Positions 51,857 to 60,663 of a stretch of 64,000 nucleotides of DNA are shown here, in pieces. Source of the stretch: Vacuolonema iberomarrocanum LEGE 07170. Lineage in GTDB: Bacteria; Cyanobacteriota; Cyanobacteriia; Elainellales; Elainellaceae. Each line of letters starts with the position of its first letter. The first letter of the stretch is position 1. The position numbers and the translations under genes were made by a program. The notes below the pieces were generated by a model. The model did no database searches, had not been told where the DNA came from, and saw nothing but the letters and a program-made list of their open reading frames with translations. The stretch covers positions 1 through 64,000 of the forward strand of contig JADEXA010000028.1 in assembly GCA_015207365.1 (NCBI GenBank), in the 5' to 3' direction.

Positions 51857-53455
51857 TCAAGGCGTTGCGGTAGAGGGCGTTGGTGGACAAACTGTGAGGG
51901 CGTCTCCCGGTAGTGCCATACACCAAATTGGCACGCGATCCAGTTGCTTAAACGTGGCCAATTGAGCGCCCTGCTGCACCAGAACCTCTTGGAGTGGCGG
52001 GGGCGCACTGTAGAGAAAATAATGGTTGTAGCCAAAGGGAATTTCGAGCGTTTCATTCATGCTGGTGAGGATGAAAAACGGCGTCTCTGGGCGCAGATCA
52101 TGGGCCAAGGAAAAGAGCCACCAATCGCTCACCGTCAGAATGAACGGGTTTTCGGTTTGGTTGATTTGGTTGGCAACATAGGGAATGTAGCCCCCTTCTT
52201 TATTCCACCAGGTCGAGGCCAGCGCGCTGGTGCCACAGGAGAGGATGCTCAGAGCCAGCAGCCCCGCCAGCGCTAACCGTCCTAACCGGGCTGTCATGGC
52301 TTCGGCAAGGGCATGGGCAACGATGAGAATCACCGCAATCCAGCAGGGCACGAAGTAGCGGCTGACCGTGGACTGTTGCCCACCCATGAACAGATCAGGC
52401 AGGATAACGCCCAGGGCTGGAACCAGCAGTAGCAACAACAAGAAGCGCCAGGTTTCGGGGGGTGCGGTTTTTCGGCAAAGCACCAGAGCGTAGCCTAGGC
52501 CAATCAGCACCACCAGCACCACCAGCCCATAGGGAAATAGGCGATCTAGCCCAAATCCGTAGGGCTGGTCAAAGTCGAGAAATGTGCGGGTGATGTGTAA
52601 CGCCCAGGCAATAGGCAAGGCCAAAAAGCCCTGGGGGGAAGGCTGCCGTTGCCAGCTTGCCAGTTGCAGTCCCTGTTGCCAGTGCAGGGCGATCGCCACC
52701 ATCCATGGGACAAACGCCAGCAACGCTCCGCCCAGGCTGCAGACAAAGGCTTTGAGCTGCGATCGCTGCTGCCATGCCACAAACATGCCATGGGCGATCG
52801 CCACAAACAGCGTGTAGAGAAAGGTGTAAAAGGACAGGGTAAGAACAATACCGTAAATAGCCCAGTCACTCCAACGGTTCCGGCGGAGCGCCCGCAGCAA
52901 TGCCCAGCAGGCGCCCACCGTCAGCAACGTCCACAGGCTATAGGGACGGGCTTCTTGAGCATAGATGAGCTGGAAGGGTGACACAGCCATCAGGCAAACC
53001 GCGATATAGGCGGTCATGCGGGCAGGAAAAAGCGCTTGGCAGAGGAGGGCCAGCAGGGGCAGAGTGGCGAGGCTGGCGATCGCCCCAAAACTCCGCATCA
53101 CTGCAACGGAATCGCCAAACAGCATTACCCACCAGCGGGTCAGCACGAAATAGAAGGGTGGCAATTGCGGCTCGGCCGTCGCCAGTCCTCGCACCGTACC
53201 CACCACACTCCGCTCGGCATTAGGGAACTGATATTGAGCGAGTTCGCCTGCCGTGGTGAGTGGTTCTTCTGCCCAAGCCTGTATCACCTCTGCCTCGGTG
53301 TAGCCCGATACCCGAAATGCCGTAAACGCTTCGTCAACCCAGAAGACTTTGCCATCCAGGTTGACGAGCCGAAAAAATATCCCCAGCACCAGCATGACCA
53401 GCAATACAATTGCCCAGGGCGATCGCACAGGCGTCGCAGATGAGTCAGTTTTCAT
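51857..53455 (-). CDS. GT39/PMT-like membrane glycosyltransferase
   Basis: The 532-residue protein from ATG 53455 (GAAGGG upstream) is a GT-C type enzyme. An acidic loop VFWVDEAFTAFRVSGYTEAE follows the first membrane helix, as in dolichyl- or polyprenyl-phosphate-mannose transferases. EPQLPPFYFVLTRWW and LIYAQEARPYSLW follow, then about ten hydrophobic helices and a soluble C-terminal domain (~430-532). Family members move a sugar from a polyprenyl-phosphate carrier on the outer face of the membrane to a protein or lipid. The target is unknown. Confidence 0.82.
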   Translation of the reverse strand: MKTDSSATPVRSPWAIVLLVMLVLGIFFRLVNLDGKVFWVDEAFTAFRVSGYTEAEVIQAWAEEPLTTAGELAQYQFPNAERSVVGTVRGLATAEPQLPPFYFVLTRWWVMLFGDSVAVMRSFGAIASLATLPLLALLCQALFPARMTAYIAVCLMAVSPFQLIYAQEARPYSLWTLLTVGACWALLRALRRNRWSDWAIYGIVLTLSFYTFLYTLFVAIAHGMFVAWQQRSQLKAFVCSLGGALLAFVPWMVAIALHWQQGLQLASWQRQPSPQGFLALPIAWALHITRTFLDFDQPYGFGLDRLFPYGLVVLVVLIGLGYALVLCRKTAPPETWRFLLLLLLVPALGVILPDLFMGGQQSTVSRYFVPCWIAVILIVAHALAEAMTARLGRLALAGLLALSILSCGTSALASTWWNKEGGYIPYVANQINQTENPFILTVSDWWLFSLAHDLRPETPFFILTSMNETLEIPFGYNHYFLYSAPPPLQEVLVQQGAQLATFKQLDRVPIWCMALPGDALTVCPPTPSTATP

Positions 53456-53558
53456 AGCCCTTCGCGGAATGTGCCTCCTCAACTCTACTCAGACCTAGCC
53501 AAAATGCCAGAGAATTTCGCGTTTCCCGAGAATTGATCGATGTAGGGCTGACACATTT

Positions 53559-53597
53559 CGTTGATGGTGTGAGCGCGACGCGCTCACACCATCAACG
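53559..53597. repeat. Perfect palindrome with 19-bp arms
   Basis: The arm CGTTGATGGTGTGAGCGCG (53559-53577) and its complement (53579-53597) are separated by a single base. There is no T run. It is probably another miniature palindromic element rather than a terminator. Confidence 0.8.
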
Positions 53598-53932
53598 CGT
53601 TTAGGCAGGTTTACGCGCGGTTTGCGTCAGTCCTGTGATGAACTCTCGATAGTGTGTAAAAAATATTTTTATAGAGAGAGGCAAAGAAAGTGGCGATCGC
53701 CCCCTTGACTTGGTCGCTAGACGTTTTATGATGGTGCAGTGAAATCACTGACAAGTCTGCGTCCTTCCTTTCCGGGGGACGTTTTGTTTTTGGGTGCTTT
53801 CCTGGTGTTTTCCTGGGTTCATAGCCAATCCAATTGAGGCGCTTGGCTCTTTTGAAGCGCAGAACCTTGGTGCAGTGCGCTCAATGTAAATTTGGGCGAT
53901 CGCTGCTAAGTACCTCGGTATAGTTAAAAACC

Positions 53933-53987
53933 AAATCCTAAAACCCTGCGCCGCCCGCTGCGCGGGCGGCGCAGGGTTTTAGGATTT
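53933..53987. repeat. Family-C palindromic element
   Basis: Perfect 26-bp arms (53933-53958 and 53962-53987) begin AAATCCTAAAACCCTGCGCC. It is the sister of the 12908 copy, with A:T to G:C changes matched on both arms. It lies just beyond the TPR gene's stop. Confidence 0.85.
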
Positions 53988-54013
53988 TAGGTTTAATTGC
54001 ACCTACCGACTTA

Positions 54014-54973
54014 CTAGCCGATGACAGATTTTTCGTTTTGCATTTGCTGCAAAATTTCTAATGCGGCTTCAAATGAAACCGTTTCTCCATTTTTGTAAAA
54101 TCCTAGAGCGGCTTCCTTCAAGAAAGCATAGGCTTGTTGCCGATGTCCCAGCTGCCGGTGGATCAGCCCGACATTAAACTGTGCTTGTAAATTGTTGGGG
54201 TTGAGTGCTAAAACTTGCTGGAAATCCTGAAAGGCTAACACCAACTCTCCCTGTTGATGATAGGTACAGGCACGGTTGAAAAATGCGCGTTGATCACTGG
54301 GATTCAATGCAATCGCCTGGGTGAGATCGACGATTGCTTGATCTGGATTATTGAGGGACAAATAGGCGATCGCGCGATCGTCATAGACTGCTGCTGAGCG
54401 TTGCATGGATAGGGCAGGACTCTGACGAATCGATTGATCGTAGTCGGCGATCGCTGACTCATAGTGTTGCAATGCAAACTTCGCCAACCCTCGATTGTAG
54501 AAAGCTCGATAGTCTGGAATGGTAGCAAGAATGGCGTCAAAATCTACAATTGCTTTCTCATAATTAGCCAAACGATAGTAAGCTAAGCCGCGATTGAGAT
54601 AGAGTTCAATATTTTCTGAATGGGGAACGCGTTCGTTCTGAATGTTTAGCGTTAGTGCTTCTGTGCAATCGGCAATAGCTTGGCTATATTCAGCCAGTTG
54701 TAGATAGGATAAACATCGGTTTCCATAGGCTTTTGAGTGGCCTGGATTCGCTTCAAGTACTTCAGAGAAAGCAAAGACAGCGTCTCGAAAATGCCCTACT
54801 TGGTAAGCAGAAACTCCAGCATGAAAGGGATACGTACTTGCCGTTGCTCTATCCGCCAATATTGTGGCCATAGGAGCAGGATTGTGGGCTGCCAAAGCCG
54901 AATGCGTTCCAGCATTGCCCCAAAGCCCAACCACAATCAGAATGATCCATACGAAGCGTGAAATCAGGTTCAT
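54014..54973 (-). CDS. Exported TPR-repeat protein
   Basis: The 319-residue protein from ATG 54973 (AGAGG five bases upstream) has a signal peptide through about residue 29 (SALAAHN). Six or seven tetratricopeptide repeats follow between ~50 and ~290, with typical cores such as AFSEVLEANPGHSKAYGNRC, AYYRLANYEKAIVDFDAILA, GLAKFALQHYESAIADYDQS and AFFNRACTYHQQGELVLAFQ. Such repeats form a helical scaffold for protein binding in the periplasm. No partner domain is present. Confidence 0.88.
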   Translation of the reverse strand: MNLISRFVWIILIVVGLWGNAGTHSALAAHNPAPMATILADRATASTYPFHAGVSAYQVGHFRDAVFAFSEVLEANPGHSKAYGNRCLSYLQLAEYSQAIADCTEALTLNIQNERVPHSENIELYLNRGLAYYRLANYEKAIVDFDAILATIPDYRAFYNRGLAKFALQHYESAIADYDQSIRQSPALSMQRSAAVYDDRAIAYLSLNNPDQAIVDLTQAIALNPSDQRAFFNRACTYHQQGELVLAFQDFQQVLALNPNNLQAQFNVGLIHRQLGHRQQAYAFLKEAALGFYKNGETVSFEAALEILQQMQNEKSVIG

Positions 54974-54999
54974 TGATCCTCTCATCGCATACTTTTAGG

Positions 55000-55196
55000 A
55001 CTTACGCGGAACTTAGGCTTCTTGTAGATGTTGTAGCTGTGACGCAGCCACAACATCCACAAAATACGTAAGTTTCAACTTTCTCAGAGCAGATATCGCA
55101 CTTGAGTTTTGAAATGCCACGAAGGTAAATGCTATAGCTATAGCTACGAAGGTCAAGCTCAACAGGTTTTGGGGATTTCCATGGCCATGGAAATCC
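55000..55196. repeat. MITE-like element and a separate 24-bp palindrome
   Basis: The segment 55000-55073 has inverted ends ACTTACG / CGTAAGT and an internal imperfect hairpin (GATGTTGTAGCTG with GCAGCCACAACATC), a form common for cyanobacterial miniature elements. A separate perfect palindrome GGATTTCCATGG / CCATGGAAATCC is at 55173-55196. The 54974-55354 gap otherwise holds no gene. Confidence 0.6.
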
Positions 55197-55354
55197 ATAA
55201 ACGGCTGGTCAGGTATTATGTTTAGCGGCTATACGAAACGTCGCAAAACATATCCGAATCAGATGCAAACGAAGTCCGAGTTCCTGGAACCGACCCGGAC
55301 TTGTTTACATCTCGCCCCAGGGACAACGGTTAATTCCCTACAGACGGCTTAATA

Positions 55355-55687
55355 TTACCAACCCTTCTCAGCTTGGTCTAGGACATAGGCTGCAACAGCT
55401 TCGATTTGCTCATCATCAAGCCGACTCCCAAAGGCAGGCATTGCAGCTTTACCGTTTTTCACCTGCATTTGGATGGCTTCGAGGGATGCCATACCATATT
55501 GCTCTAGATCTGCTTTTCTGAGGGTCTTTGCCCCGTTCACAACGTTGCCTCCACCAATATGACAAGCAGCGCAATTGGAGCTAAATACCTGTGCTCCTTT
55601 TGCCAAATCCGCTGCGATCGCAGGTGGGACAATAAATAGAGCGATCGCAAACAACACATTAAAAACGTAAGCCAGTTTCAACTTCAT
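55355..55687 (-). CDS. petJ: Cytochrome c6
   Basis: The 110-residue precursor has a cleavable signal peptide (MKLKLAYVFNVLFAIALFIV to AIAA, mature start ADLAKG). It has the heme-binding CAACH motif and the axial methionine in AAMPAFGSRL, ending AAYVLDQAEKGW. In the thylakoid lumen it shuttles electrons from cytochrome b6f to photosystem I, replacing plastocyanin when copper is scarce. AGGA lies a few bases before the ATG. Copper-dependent control is usual for petJ, but no operator is identified here. Confidence 0.96.
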   Translation of the reverse strand: MKLKLAYVFNVLFAIALFIVPPAIAADLAKGAQVFSSNCAACHIGGGNVVNGAKTLRKADLEQYGMASLEAIQMQVKNGKAAMPAFGSRLDDEQIEAVAAYVLDQAEKGW

Positions 55688-55867
55688 TCCTGTAGCCTCT
55701 CAAGTTCACAAAAACCGTTGGAAATTCGCAAAATCCAATGAAATTCATGAAAGATTGTGAAAGAGCTAGCGATATCCGTCAAAAGACGTAGGGTCAAACA
55801 TTACAGACTATTGCATCGTTGTACGGAGAAGACTGCCCCTTCAGAGACAGTCATTTGCTGGCATGCG

Positions 55868-55936
55868 GATCCAAGGATGCTTTTTTCTGGAAAGGGCGCG
55901 GTGCACGCCTTCTCAGAAAAAAGCATCCTTAGATCC
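55868..55936. repeat. Family-D palindromic element
   Basis: The 16-bp arms AAGGATGCTTTTTTCT / AGAAAAAAGCATCCTT (55873-55888, 55915-55930) flank a GGAAAGGGCGCGGTGCACGC-type centre. They are bordered by GGATCC and AGATCC. The right border continues GATCCTGCAACCCC, similar to GATCCTGCATCCCT at 60631. Confidence 0.75.
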
Positions 55937-55952
55937 TGCAACCCCGATCAGC

Positions 55953-56717
55953 CTATGTGGGATAGCTCATCACCACAATTTGCCGTCCCTCGCTAGGAAG
56001 ACTACCAGGACTGACCGTCCAGGTGTTGCCCTGGCGCTGCACTGGAGTGCCCTGCATCAACGTCAAGAAGTCATCGAGAGGAGAGATATCGCAGGCGTTG
56101 GGGTCTGCGGCTGAGGTGCGGTAATGGGTGGGAATGATGATGCGGGGATTAAGGGTATCGATCGCGGCACTGGCTTCTTCCGGCGTATAGGCTTTTGGCC
56201 CTCCCCCTACCGGAACCAGCATGACATCCGGGCGTCCCACCAGGATTTGCTGCTCGACTTCAACAGGAGCCGCCGCACCGCCCATGTGGGTAATATTGAG
56301 ACCGCCCATATCCCAGCGCCAAATGATATTGAAGCCAAACCGCCGGCCCCCTTCGCGATCATGGGCAATTTGGATGCCTTGAATCCGCTGTCCACCAATG
56401 TCGTAGTCCCCCGCCTCTGCCAACAAGCGAGGATTGCCGGGCAGCCCTTCCACAGAGCCTTCATCAAACAGGCGACTGCTAATCATCACCAGATCAGCGT
56501 TAACGTTCGGCGGGCGGTAGCCTGCGGTGCAGCCAATGGGACGAAACGGATTGACCAGGATACGTCGTCCACCGCTGCTAAACAGGAAGCAGGTATGTCC
56601 TAGATATTGGATAGTAACGTTAGCAGACTGTGCTTGCCCCGGCTGGGTGAACAACCCTGTTCCCAATGCAGCGGCGAACCCGGCACTGGCATAGGTAACA
56701 AACATACGTCGCTTCAT
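55953..56717 (-). CDS. Exported metallo-beta-lactamase-fold protein lacking the metal motif
   Basis: ATG 56717 (GAGG seven bases upstream) gives a 254-residue protein with a twin-arginine-like signal (MKRRMFVTYASAGFAAALGT, cleavage near QAQS). The fold is of the UlaG/YtkL type: TIQYLGHTCFLFSSGGRRIL, NITHMGGAA, and IIPTHYRTSA. At the place of the HxHxDH zinc motif it has MISSRLFDEGSVEGLPG, so at least three ligands are lost. It may bind rather than hydrolyse a ligand, or use a different site. It is near petJ but has its own leader. Confidence 0.78.
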   Translation of the reverse strand: MKRRMFVTYASAGFAAALGTGLFTQPGQAQSANVTIQYLGHTCFLFSSGGRRILVNPFRPIGCTAGYRPPNVNADLVMISSRLFDEGSVEGLPGNPRLLAEAGDYDIGGQRIQGIQIAHDREGGRRFGFNIIWRWDMGGLNITHMGGAAAPVEVEQQILVGRPDVMLVPVGGGPKAYTPEEASAAIDTLNPRIIIPTHYRTSAADPNACDISPLDDFLTLMQGTPVQRQGNTWTVSPGSLPSEGRQIVVMSYPT

Positions 56718-56903
56718 AGGGAACCTCAGTGGCAATCAAAATGGAGGGCAGTCTAAACGGCAGACGAGAGTATCCACGAGCCGAAAAAACCACTACTTAG
56801 CTTACAGTGAAGTGGTAAATGCGCGGCATTTTCGTGGCAGAAACCCACAACATCGGTGGAGAAAATCAATTCTCCTGTGCTTGTATGAGTTTTGCACCCC
56901 TGA

Positions 56904-57533
56904 TCACGATCGCTCTGCTCCTACAGGCTGACGTTCGGCTTCAGCAGAAAGCGATGTCAGAAAGTTGCGCAATAGCGTTTTGCCGCTGCTGGTCAAAATA
57001 CTCTCTGGATGAAACTGGACGCCCTGGATGTGAGGAAAGTTCCGGTGGCGGACACCCATAATCGTTCCATCTTCTACCCAGGCTGTGATGTCTAGTACCT
57101 CTGGGCAGGTGGGGCGATCGATCACCAAGCTGTGGTAGCGGGTGGCTTCCATGGGCATTTCCAACCCCGCAAACACACCAATACCCCGGTGATAGATAGC
57201 CGAGGTTTTGCCATGCATCAGCTCGGTGGCCGAGGTCACTGTTCCTCCAAAAACCAACCCAATCGCCTGATGCCCCAGACATACACCCAGGATGGGGATA
57301 GTTGGCCCTAATTCACGAATCAAGTCGGGGGAAATGCCCGCAGCTTCGGGGCGGCCAGGGCCAGGGGAAATCACGATCGCCGCTGGCTGAAGTTGCCGCA
57401 CCTGCTCCAGCGTAATCTGGTCGTTGCGGAATACCCGGATATCACGGGCGACGGGGAGTTCGGCTCCGAGCTCTCCCAGGTATTGAACTAGGTTATAGGT
57501 GAAGCTGTCGTAGTTATCAATAACAAGAATCAT
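56904..57533 (-). CDS. trpG: Anthranilate/aminodeoxychorismate synthase glutamine amidotransferase
   Basis: The 209-residue class I amidotransferase begins MILVIDNYDSFTYNLVQYLG. It has the nucleophile Cys in ILGVCLGHQAIG, the oxyanion/GPGRPE segment SPGPGRPEAAG, and the catalytic His-Glu in GVQFHPESIL. It supplies ammonia to TrpE or PabB for tryptophan or folate synthesis, and cyanobacteria often share one subunit (trpG/pabA). ATG 57533 gives the family N-terminus but has a poor ribosome-binding site. It is the last gene of the prfB group. Confidence 0.93.
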   Translation of the reverse strand: MILVIDNYDSFTYNLVQYLGELGAELPVARDIRVFRNDQITLEQVRQLQPAAIVISPGPGRPEAAGISPDLIRELGPTIPILGVCLGHQAIGLVFGGTVTSATELMHGKTSAIYHRGIGVFAGLEMPMEATRYHSLVIDRPTCPEVLDITAWVEDGTIMGVRHRNFPHIQGVQFHPESILTSSGKTLLRNFLTSLSAEAERQPVGAERS

Positions 57534-57621
57534 TTTGAGAAAAGGCAATCACGCGATCGCGCGGGTAAAACTATAGTCGAGTCTCGGCAAGAGAAATTTG
57601 TACTAAAAATAGCTCCAATGG

Positions 57622-58065
57622 CTAAAAGACGATCTGAAGCTTTTCCATGAGGGGAGGAAGAATGAGGAAACCTGCCACCAATAGAGCCACCAGTGCAGAA
57701 ATCAGGACCGCTCCAGCGGCACAGTCTTTGGCGGTTTTTGCTAACTCATGATAGCTCTGCTTCACCGTCAGATCGACCACCGACTCTAGAGCGGTGTTGA
57801 GCAACTCCATGGTGAGTACGGCACCTGTGGTTAAGCCGATAATAGCAATTTCTACACGGGTCAGTTGCAAATAGAGACCCAGAGCGATCGCCAGTAATCC
57901 GACCACTACATGAATTCGAAAATTTCGCTGAGTAAAGAAAGCGTAAGAAATTCCTGCCCAGGCGTAGCGAAAACTCAACAGTAAACTGGGCGCAACCTTC
58001 CATGCTAAATCCCGGTTTGCTTTGGGGAAAGACACAGAGGTTGGAGGCGTTTCTGTCGGTGGCAT
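57622..58065 (-). CDS. dgkA: Diacylglycerol/undecaprenol kinase
   Basis: The 147-residue membrane enzyme has a short soluble N-terminus, three membrane helices and the kinase motif MELLNTALESVVDLTVKQSY followed by AKTAKDCAAGAVLISAL. It phosphorylates diacylglycerol or undecaprenol at the inner membrane, and in Gram-positive relatives it mainly recycles undecaprenol for cell-wall synthesis. The N-terminal ~30 residues are longer than in E. coli. It follows ybeY by 144 bases. Confidence 0.93.
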   Translation of the reverse strand: MPPTETPPTSVSFPKANRDLAWKVAPSLLLSFRYAWAGISYAFFTQRNFRIHVVVGLLAIALGLYLQLTRVEIAIIGLTTGAVLTMELLNTALESVVDLTVKQSYHELAKTAKDCAAGAVLISALVALLVAGFLILPPLMEKLQIVF

Positions 58066-58209
58066 AGACTATCTCGCAGGGGAGTAAAATTCGGTTTGAC
58101 TGAATGTGGCAAAAGGAAAAATCAGCACATGCAGAAAACCCGACCGGGGACAAATCGAATCTTCCAAGCCAAGAAGCGCAGTCTTGATCTTCGCTCAGGC
58201 TAGCATTCA

Positions 58210-58749
58210 TCAGCCTGGAAGATCATACTGAATTTTGAAACCGGTTAGCTGTAGCATATCTTCCTGTTGCTGAATCATCCGCTGCAAACTCTGCTCTTCC
58301 GGATGATCCCATCCCAGAAGATGAAGCAGTCCATGGGCGGCTAGCCATGCGAACTCCAAATTCAAGGAATGCTGCTGGGCGATCGCCTGTCGTGTGGCCG
58401 TTTCCACCGAAATCACGATATCTCCCAGGTAGAGCGGTACATCTGCCAGCATCTCCGCCGTCCCTGGCATGTTGGTCTCTAGGGCGGCAAAACTGAGTAC
58501 GTCGGTGGGTTGATCGACTTGACGATAGGTGGCGTTGAGCGTTTGAATTTCCGCATCATCCGTCAACCGAACGGTCGCTTCATAGCGCTGCTGGGGATGC
58601 AAATCGACCTGTAAATAGTCCAGCCAATCATGCAGCCAGCTTTGCCAGAGGTCTTCCTCCATCAAGGGTTGCGGAACAGCGAGGGCCTGCTCGACGGTTT
58701 CCGACAGTTGCAATGCAACCTCGACTTCTAGGGAATGGGAATGCACCAT
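58210..58749 (-). CDS. ybeY: Endoribonuclease YbeY (rRNA maturation)
   Basis: The 179-residue metalloprotein carries the zinc motif HGLLHLLGWDHPEEQ (His, His, His), the TDVLSFAALE strand and the YLGDIVISVETA segment of the UPF0054 family. It trims the 3' end of 16S rRNA and takes part in ribosome quality control. A ~60-residue N-terminus with LHPQQRYEATVRLTDDAEIQ precedes the core. It sits between the DUF3285 gene and dgkA, in an order I associate with cyanobacteria. Confidence 0.95.
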   Translation of the reverse strand: MVHSHSLEVEVALQLSETVEQALAVPQPLMEEDLWQSWLHDWLDYLQVDLHPQQRYEATVRLTDDAEIQTLNATYRQVDQPTDVLSFAALETNMPGTAEMLADVPLYLGDIVISVETATRQAIAQQHSLNLEFAWLAAHGLLHLLGWDHPEEQSLQRMIQQQEDMLQLTGFKIQYDLPG

Positions 58750-58776
58750 AGATTCTGTATGTACTGGATAGCGAGC

Positions 58777-59052
58777 CTAACGAGTGATGTAGGCAAGCCC
58801 AACGAGGACGCCCAACAGTGCCATCGTCGTCAAGGTGAAGTGGAACAACGATGTGCCGCCCTTTTTCACCATGTTCCGCATGGCAAGCTTGACATAGCTG
58901 GGAACCGGTTCCTCTGTGGCTGGCCTTGGCGGCAACCCTGCCGCTGTTTCCATTTCTGGGGAGGCGGTTTCTGCCGGGGCAATCGAGGCAGTGGCAGGCA
59001 CCGAGGATTGCGTATCCGTCTCTTGGGTCTTGGCCTCTTGGGAATCAGTCAT
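58777..59052 (-). CDS. DUF3285 cyanobacterial protein with one membrane helix
   Basis: ATG 59052 (GAGG eight bases upstream) gives 91 residues. The first ~50 are a Thr/Ala/Pro/Glu-rich disordered segment. The C-terminal part PVPSYVKLAMRNMVKKGGTS followed by LFHFTLTTMALLGVLVGLAY is the DUF3285 signature, a single membrane helix. The family is found in cyanobacteria and its function is unknown. It lies between prfB and ybeY. Confidence 0.85.
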   Translation of the reverse strand: MTDSQEAKTQETDTQSSVPATASIAPAETASPEMETAAGLPPRPATEEPVPSYVKLAMRNMVKKGGTSLFHFTLTTMALLGVLVGLAYITR

Positions 59053-59217
59053 GAACGTTGCCTCGTTACATGTGCATTCGATTTCTATTACTAGATTGGC
59101 ATGAGAAACAACGCCAACCACCATTCAGACAAACAAACCGATGAATTGTTCGGGTGAATCGTTCTGGGAACAGGCTATAAAGCCGAGGGCAGAACTCATG
59201 CGTTCCACCGACTGTCA

Positions 59218-60346
59218 CTAAACCGGCGCACTGGTGTCGAGCATTTGGTTTTCTGCCCGTAGGCAGGATTCGATGAACGGATCCAGTGCGCCGTTCATTA
59301 CCCCATCAACATCGGTGGTTTCTTCGTTTGTTCGCAGGTCTTTGACCATCTGGTAAGGGTGAAACACGTAGTTGCGAATCTGGTTGCCCCAGGCGGCTTC
59401 GACCATGTCCCCACGAATGTCGGAGATGGCCTTTGCCTGTTGCTCCTGCGCAATCACCAGCAGCTTGGCCTTGAGCCGCGCCATGGCCTTTTCGCGGTTC
59501 TGGAGCTGCGATCGCTCCTCGGTACAGCGCACCATGAGTCCTGTCGGCACATGGCGAATTTGCACGGCGGTTTCCACTTTGTTGACGTTTTGCCCACCCT
59601 TACCACCCGCACGCGAGGTGGTAATTTCCAGATCCTTGTCGGGAATCTCAAGCTCAATATTCTGATCCAGAATCGGCATGACCTCGACCCCGGCAAAGCT
59701 GGTCTGTCGCTTACCGTTGGCATTGAACGGAGAAATTCGCACTAGGCGATGGGTTCCCTTTTCCGCCTTGAGGTAACCATAGGCATAACGCCCATCCACC
59801 TCCAGGGTGGCAGACTTTAGCCCTGCCTCATCCCCTTCCGAAATTTCCGACAGATGGACTTTGTATTTGTGGTTTTCTGCCCACCGGGTATACATACGGA
59901 GCAGACTTTCGGCCCAATCCTGGGCGTCGGTGCCGCCAGCTCCCGCATTGATGGTGAGCACGGCACCCCGATTATCATACGGTCCCGAAAGTAACTTTTG
60001 TAACTCCCACTGATCGAGGGCGTGGCTGACCTGGGTAAGGTTAGTTTGGGCTTCCTGGAGCAGCGCGTCATCGGCTTCTAACTCCAGCAGCTCCAGGATA
60101 GCTCTTGCATCATCCAGGGCGCGTTGCCATGACTCACAGTCTGCGAGGTTAGATTTCAGATCATTTAGTTCTTGGAGCGTTTTCTGCGCTGTGGATTGAT
60201 CGTCCCAGAACTCCGGCTGAGCGGCTCGTTGTTCCAAATCGGAAATTCGAGCTTGGAGGGCAGGAACGTCAAAGATACTCCTGGGTTTTACCCAGGCGCT
60301 GCGACAAGGTGTCAATATCTCGTTTCAGGTCTGTCAATTCAAGCAT
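59218..60346 (-). CDS. prfB: Peptide chain release factor 2, with +1 programmed frameshift
   Basis: The full 375-residue RF2 is made from two frames. Codons 1-25 (ATG 60346, MLELTDLKRDIDTLSQRLGK to TQEYL) end at CTT TGA. Reading then shifts +1 to GAC (60270) and continues DVPALQARISDLEQRAAQPE to the end. RF2 ends translation at UGA and UAA. The codon-recognition tripeptide SPF is in RISPFNANGKRQTSF and the catalytic GGQ in RAGGKGGQNVNKVE. Because the stop in the shift site is UGA, low RF2 lets the ribosome slip, an autoregulatory loop known in E. coli. Annotation should join 60272-60346 and 59218-60270 on the minus strand. Confidence 0.96.
60268..60285 (-). promoter_or_regulatory. prfB +1 frameshift site
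   Basis: The minus-strand sequence is CAGGAGTATCTTTGAC. An internal Shine-Dalgarno (AGGAG) stands three bases before the slippery CTT-TGA-C. Its TATCTTTGAC is identical to that of E. coli prfB. Confidence 0.96.
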
Positions 60347-60545
60347 AGCGATCGCATCGTTCGTTCAAGCACATCAGTTGCATGGGCAATGCGGTGGCCA
60401 TTCCCTAAAAGAATGGTGGCCATTTCCCTTAAGAGGATTAGGAACGACCGCTCTGCCGATGGATGTAATGATCTTGATTTTAATCGGTGGGCTTGCGAAT
60501 CGGGAAGGAACTTTGAGGCGAATGCGACCTTTCAATAGCCCTTGA

Positions 60546-60663
60546 CTCGCTTTAGCGCGTTGCGGGTTAAGGGTATGTTTTTTTCCAGAAGGGGTGCAGC
60601 GCCTCCCTTCTCGGGAAAAAATCATACTTGGATCCTGCATCCCTCGCTTTAGCGCGTTGCGGG
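60546..60663. repeat. Family-D-like palindrome between 21-bp direct repeats
   Basis: An imperfect hairpin (about 60573-60627, TATG-poly(T)-CC to GGG-poly(A)-TCATA) sits between two copies of a 21-bp direct repeat starting CTCGCTTTAGCGCGTTGC (60546-60566 and 60643-60663). The second copy contains the TAA stop of the HD-phosphohydrolase gene, so the repeat extends into its last codons. The core and GATCCTGCA border resemble the element at 55868. Confidence 0.75.

Larger units (their letters stand above)
53456..54013. other. Intergenic stretch with two palindromes
   Basis: About 560 bases contain the hairpin at 53559-53597 and the family-C element at 53933-53987. No gene or RNA that I can recognise is present. 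Confidence 0.45.
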
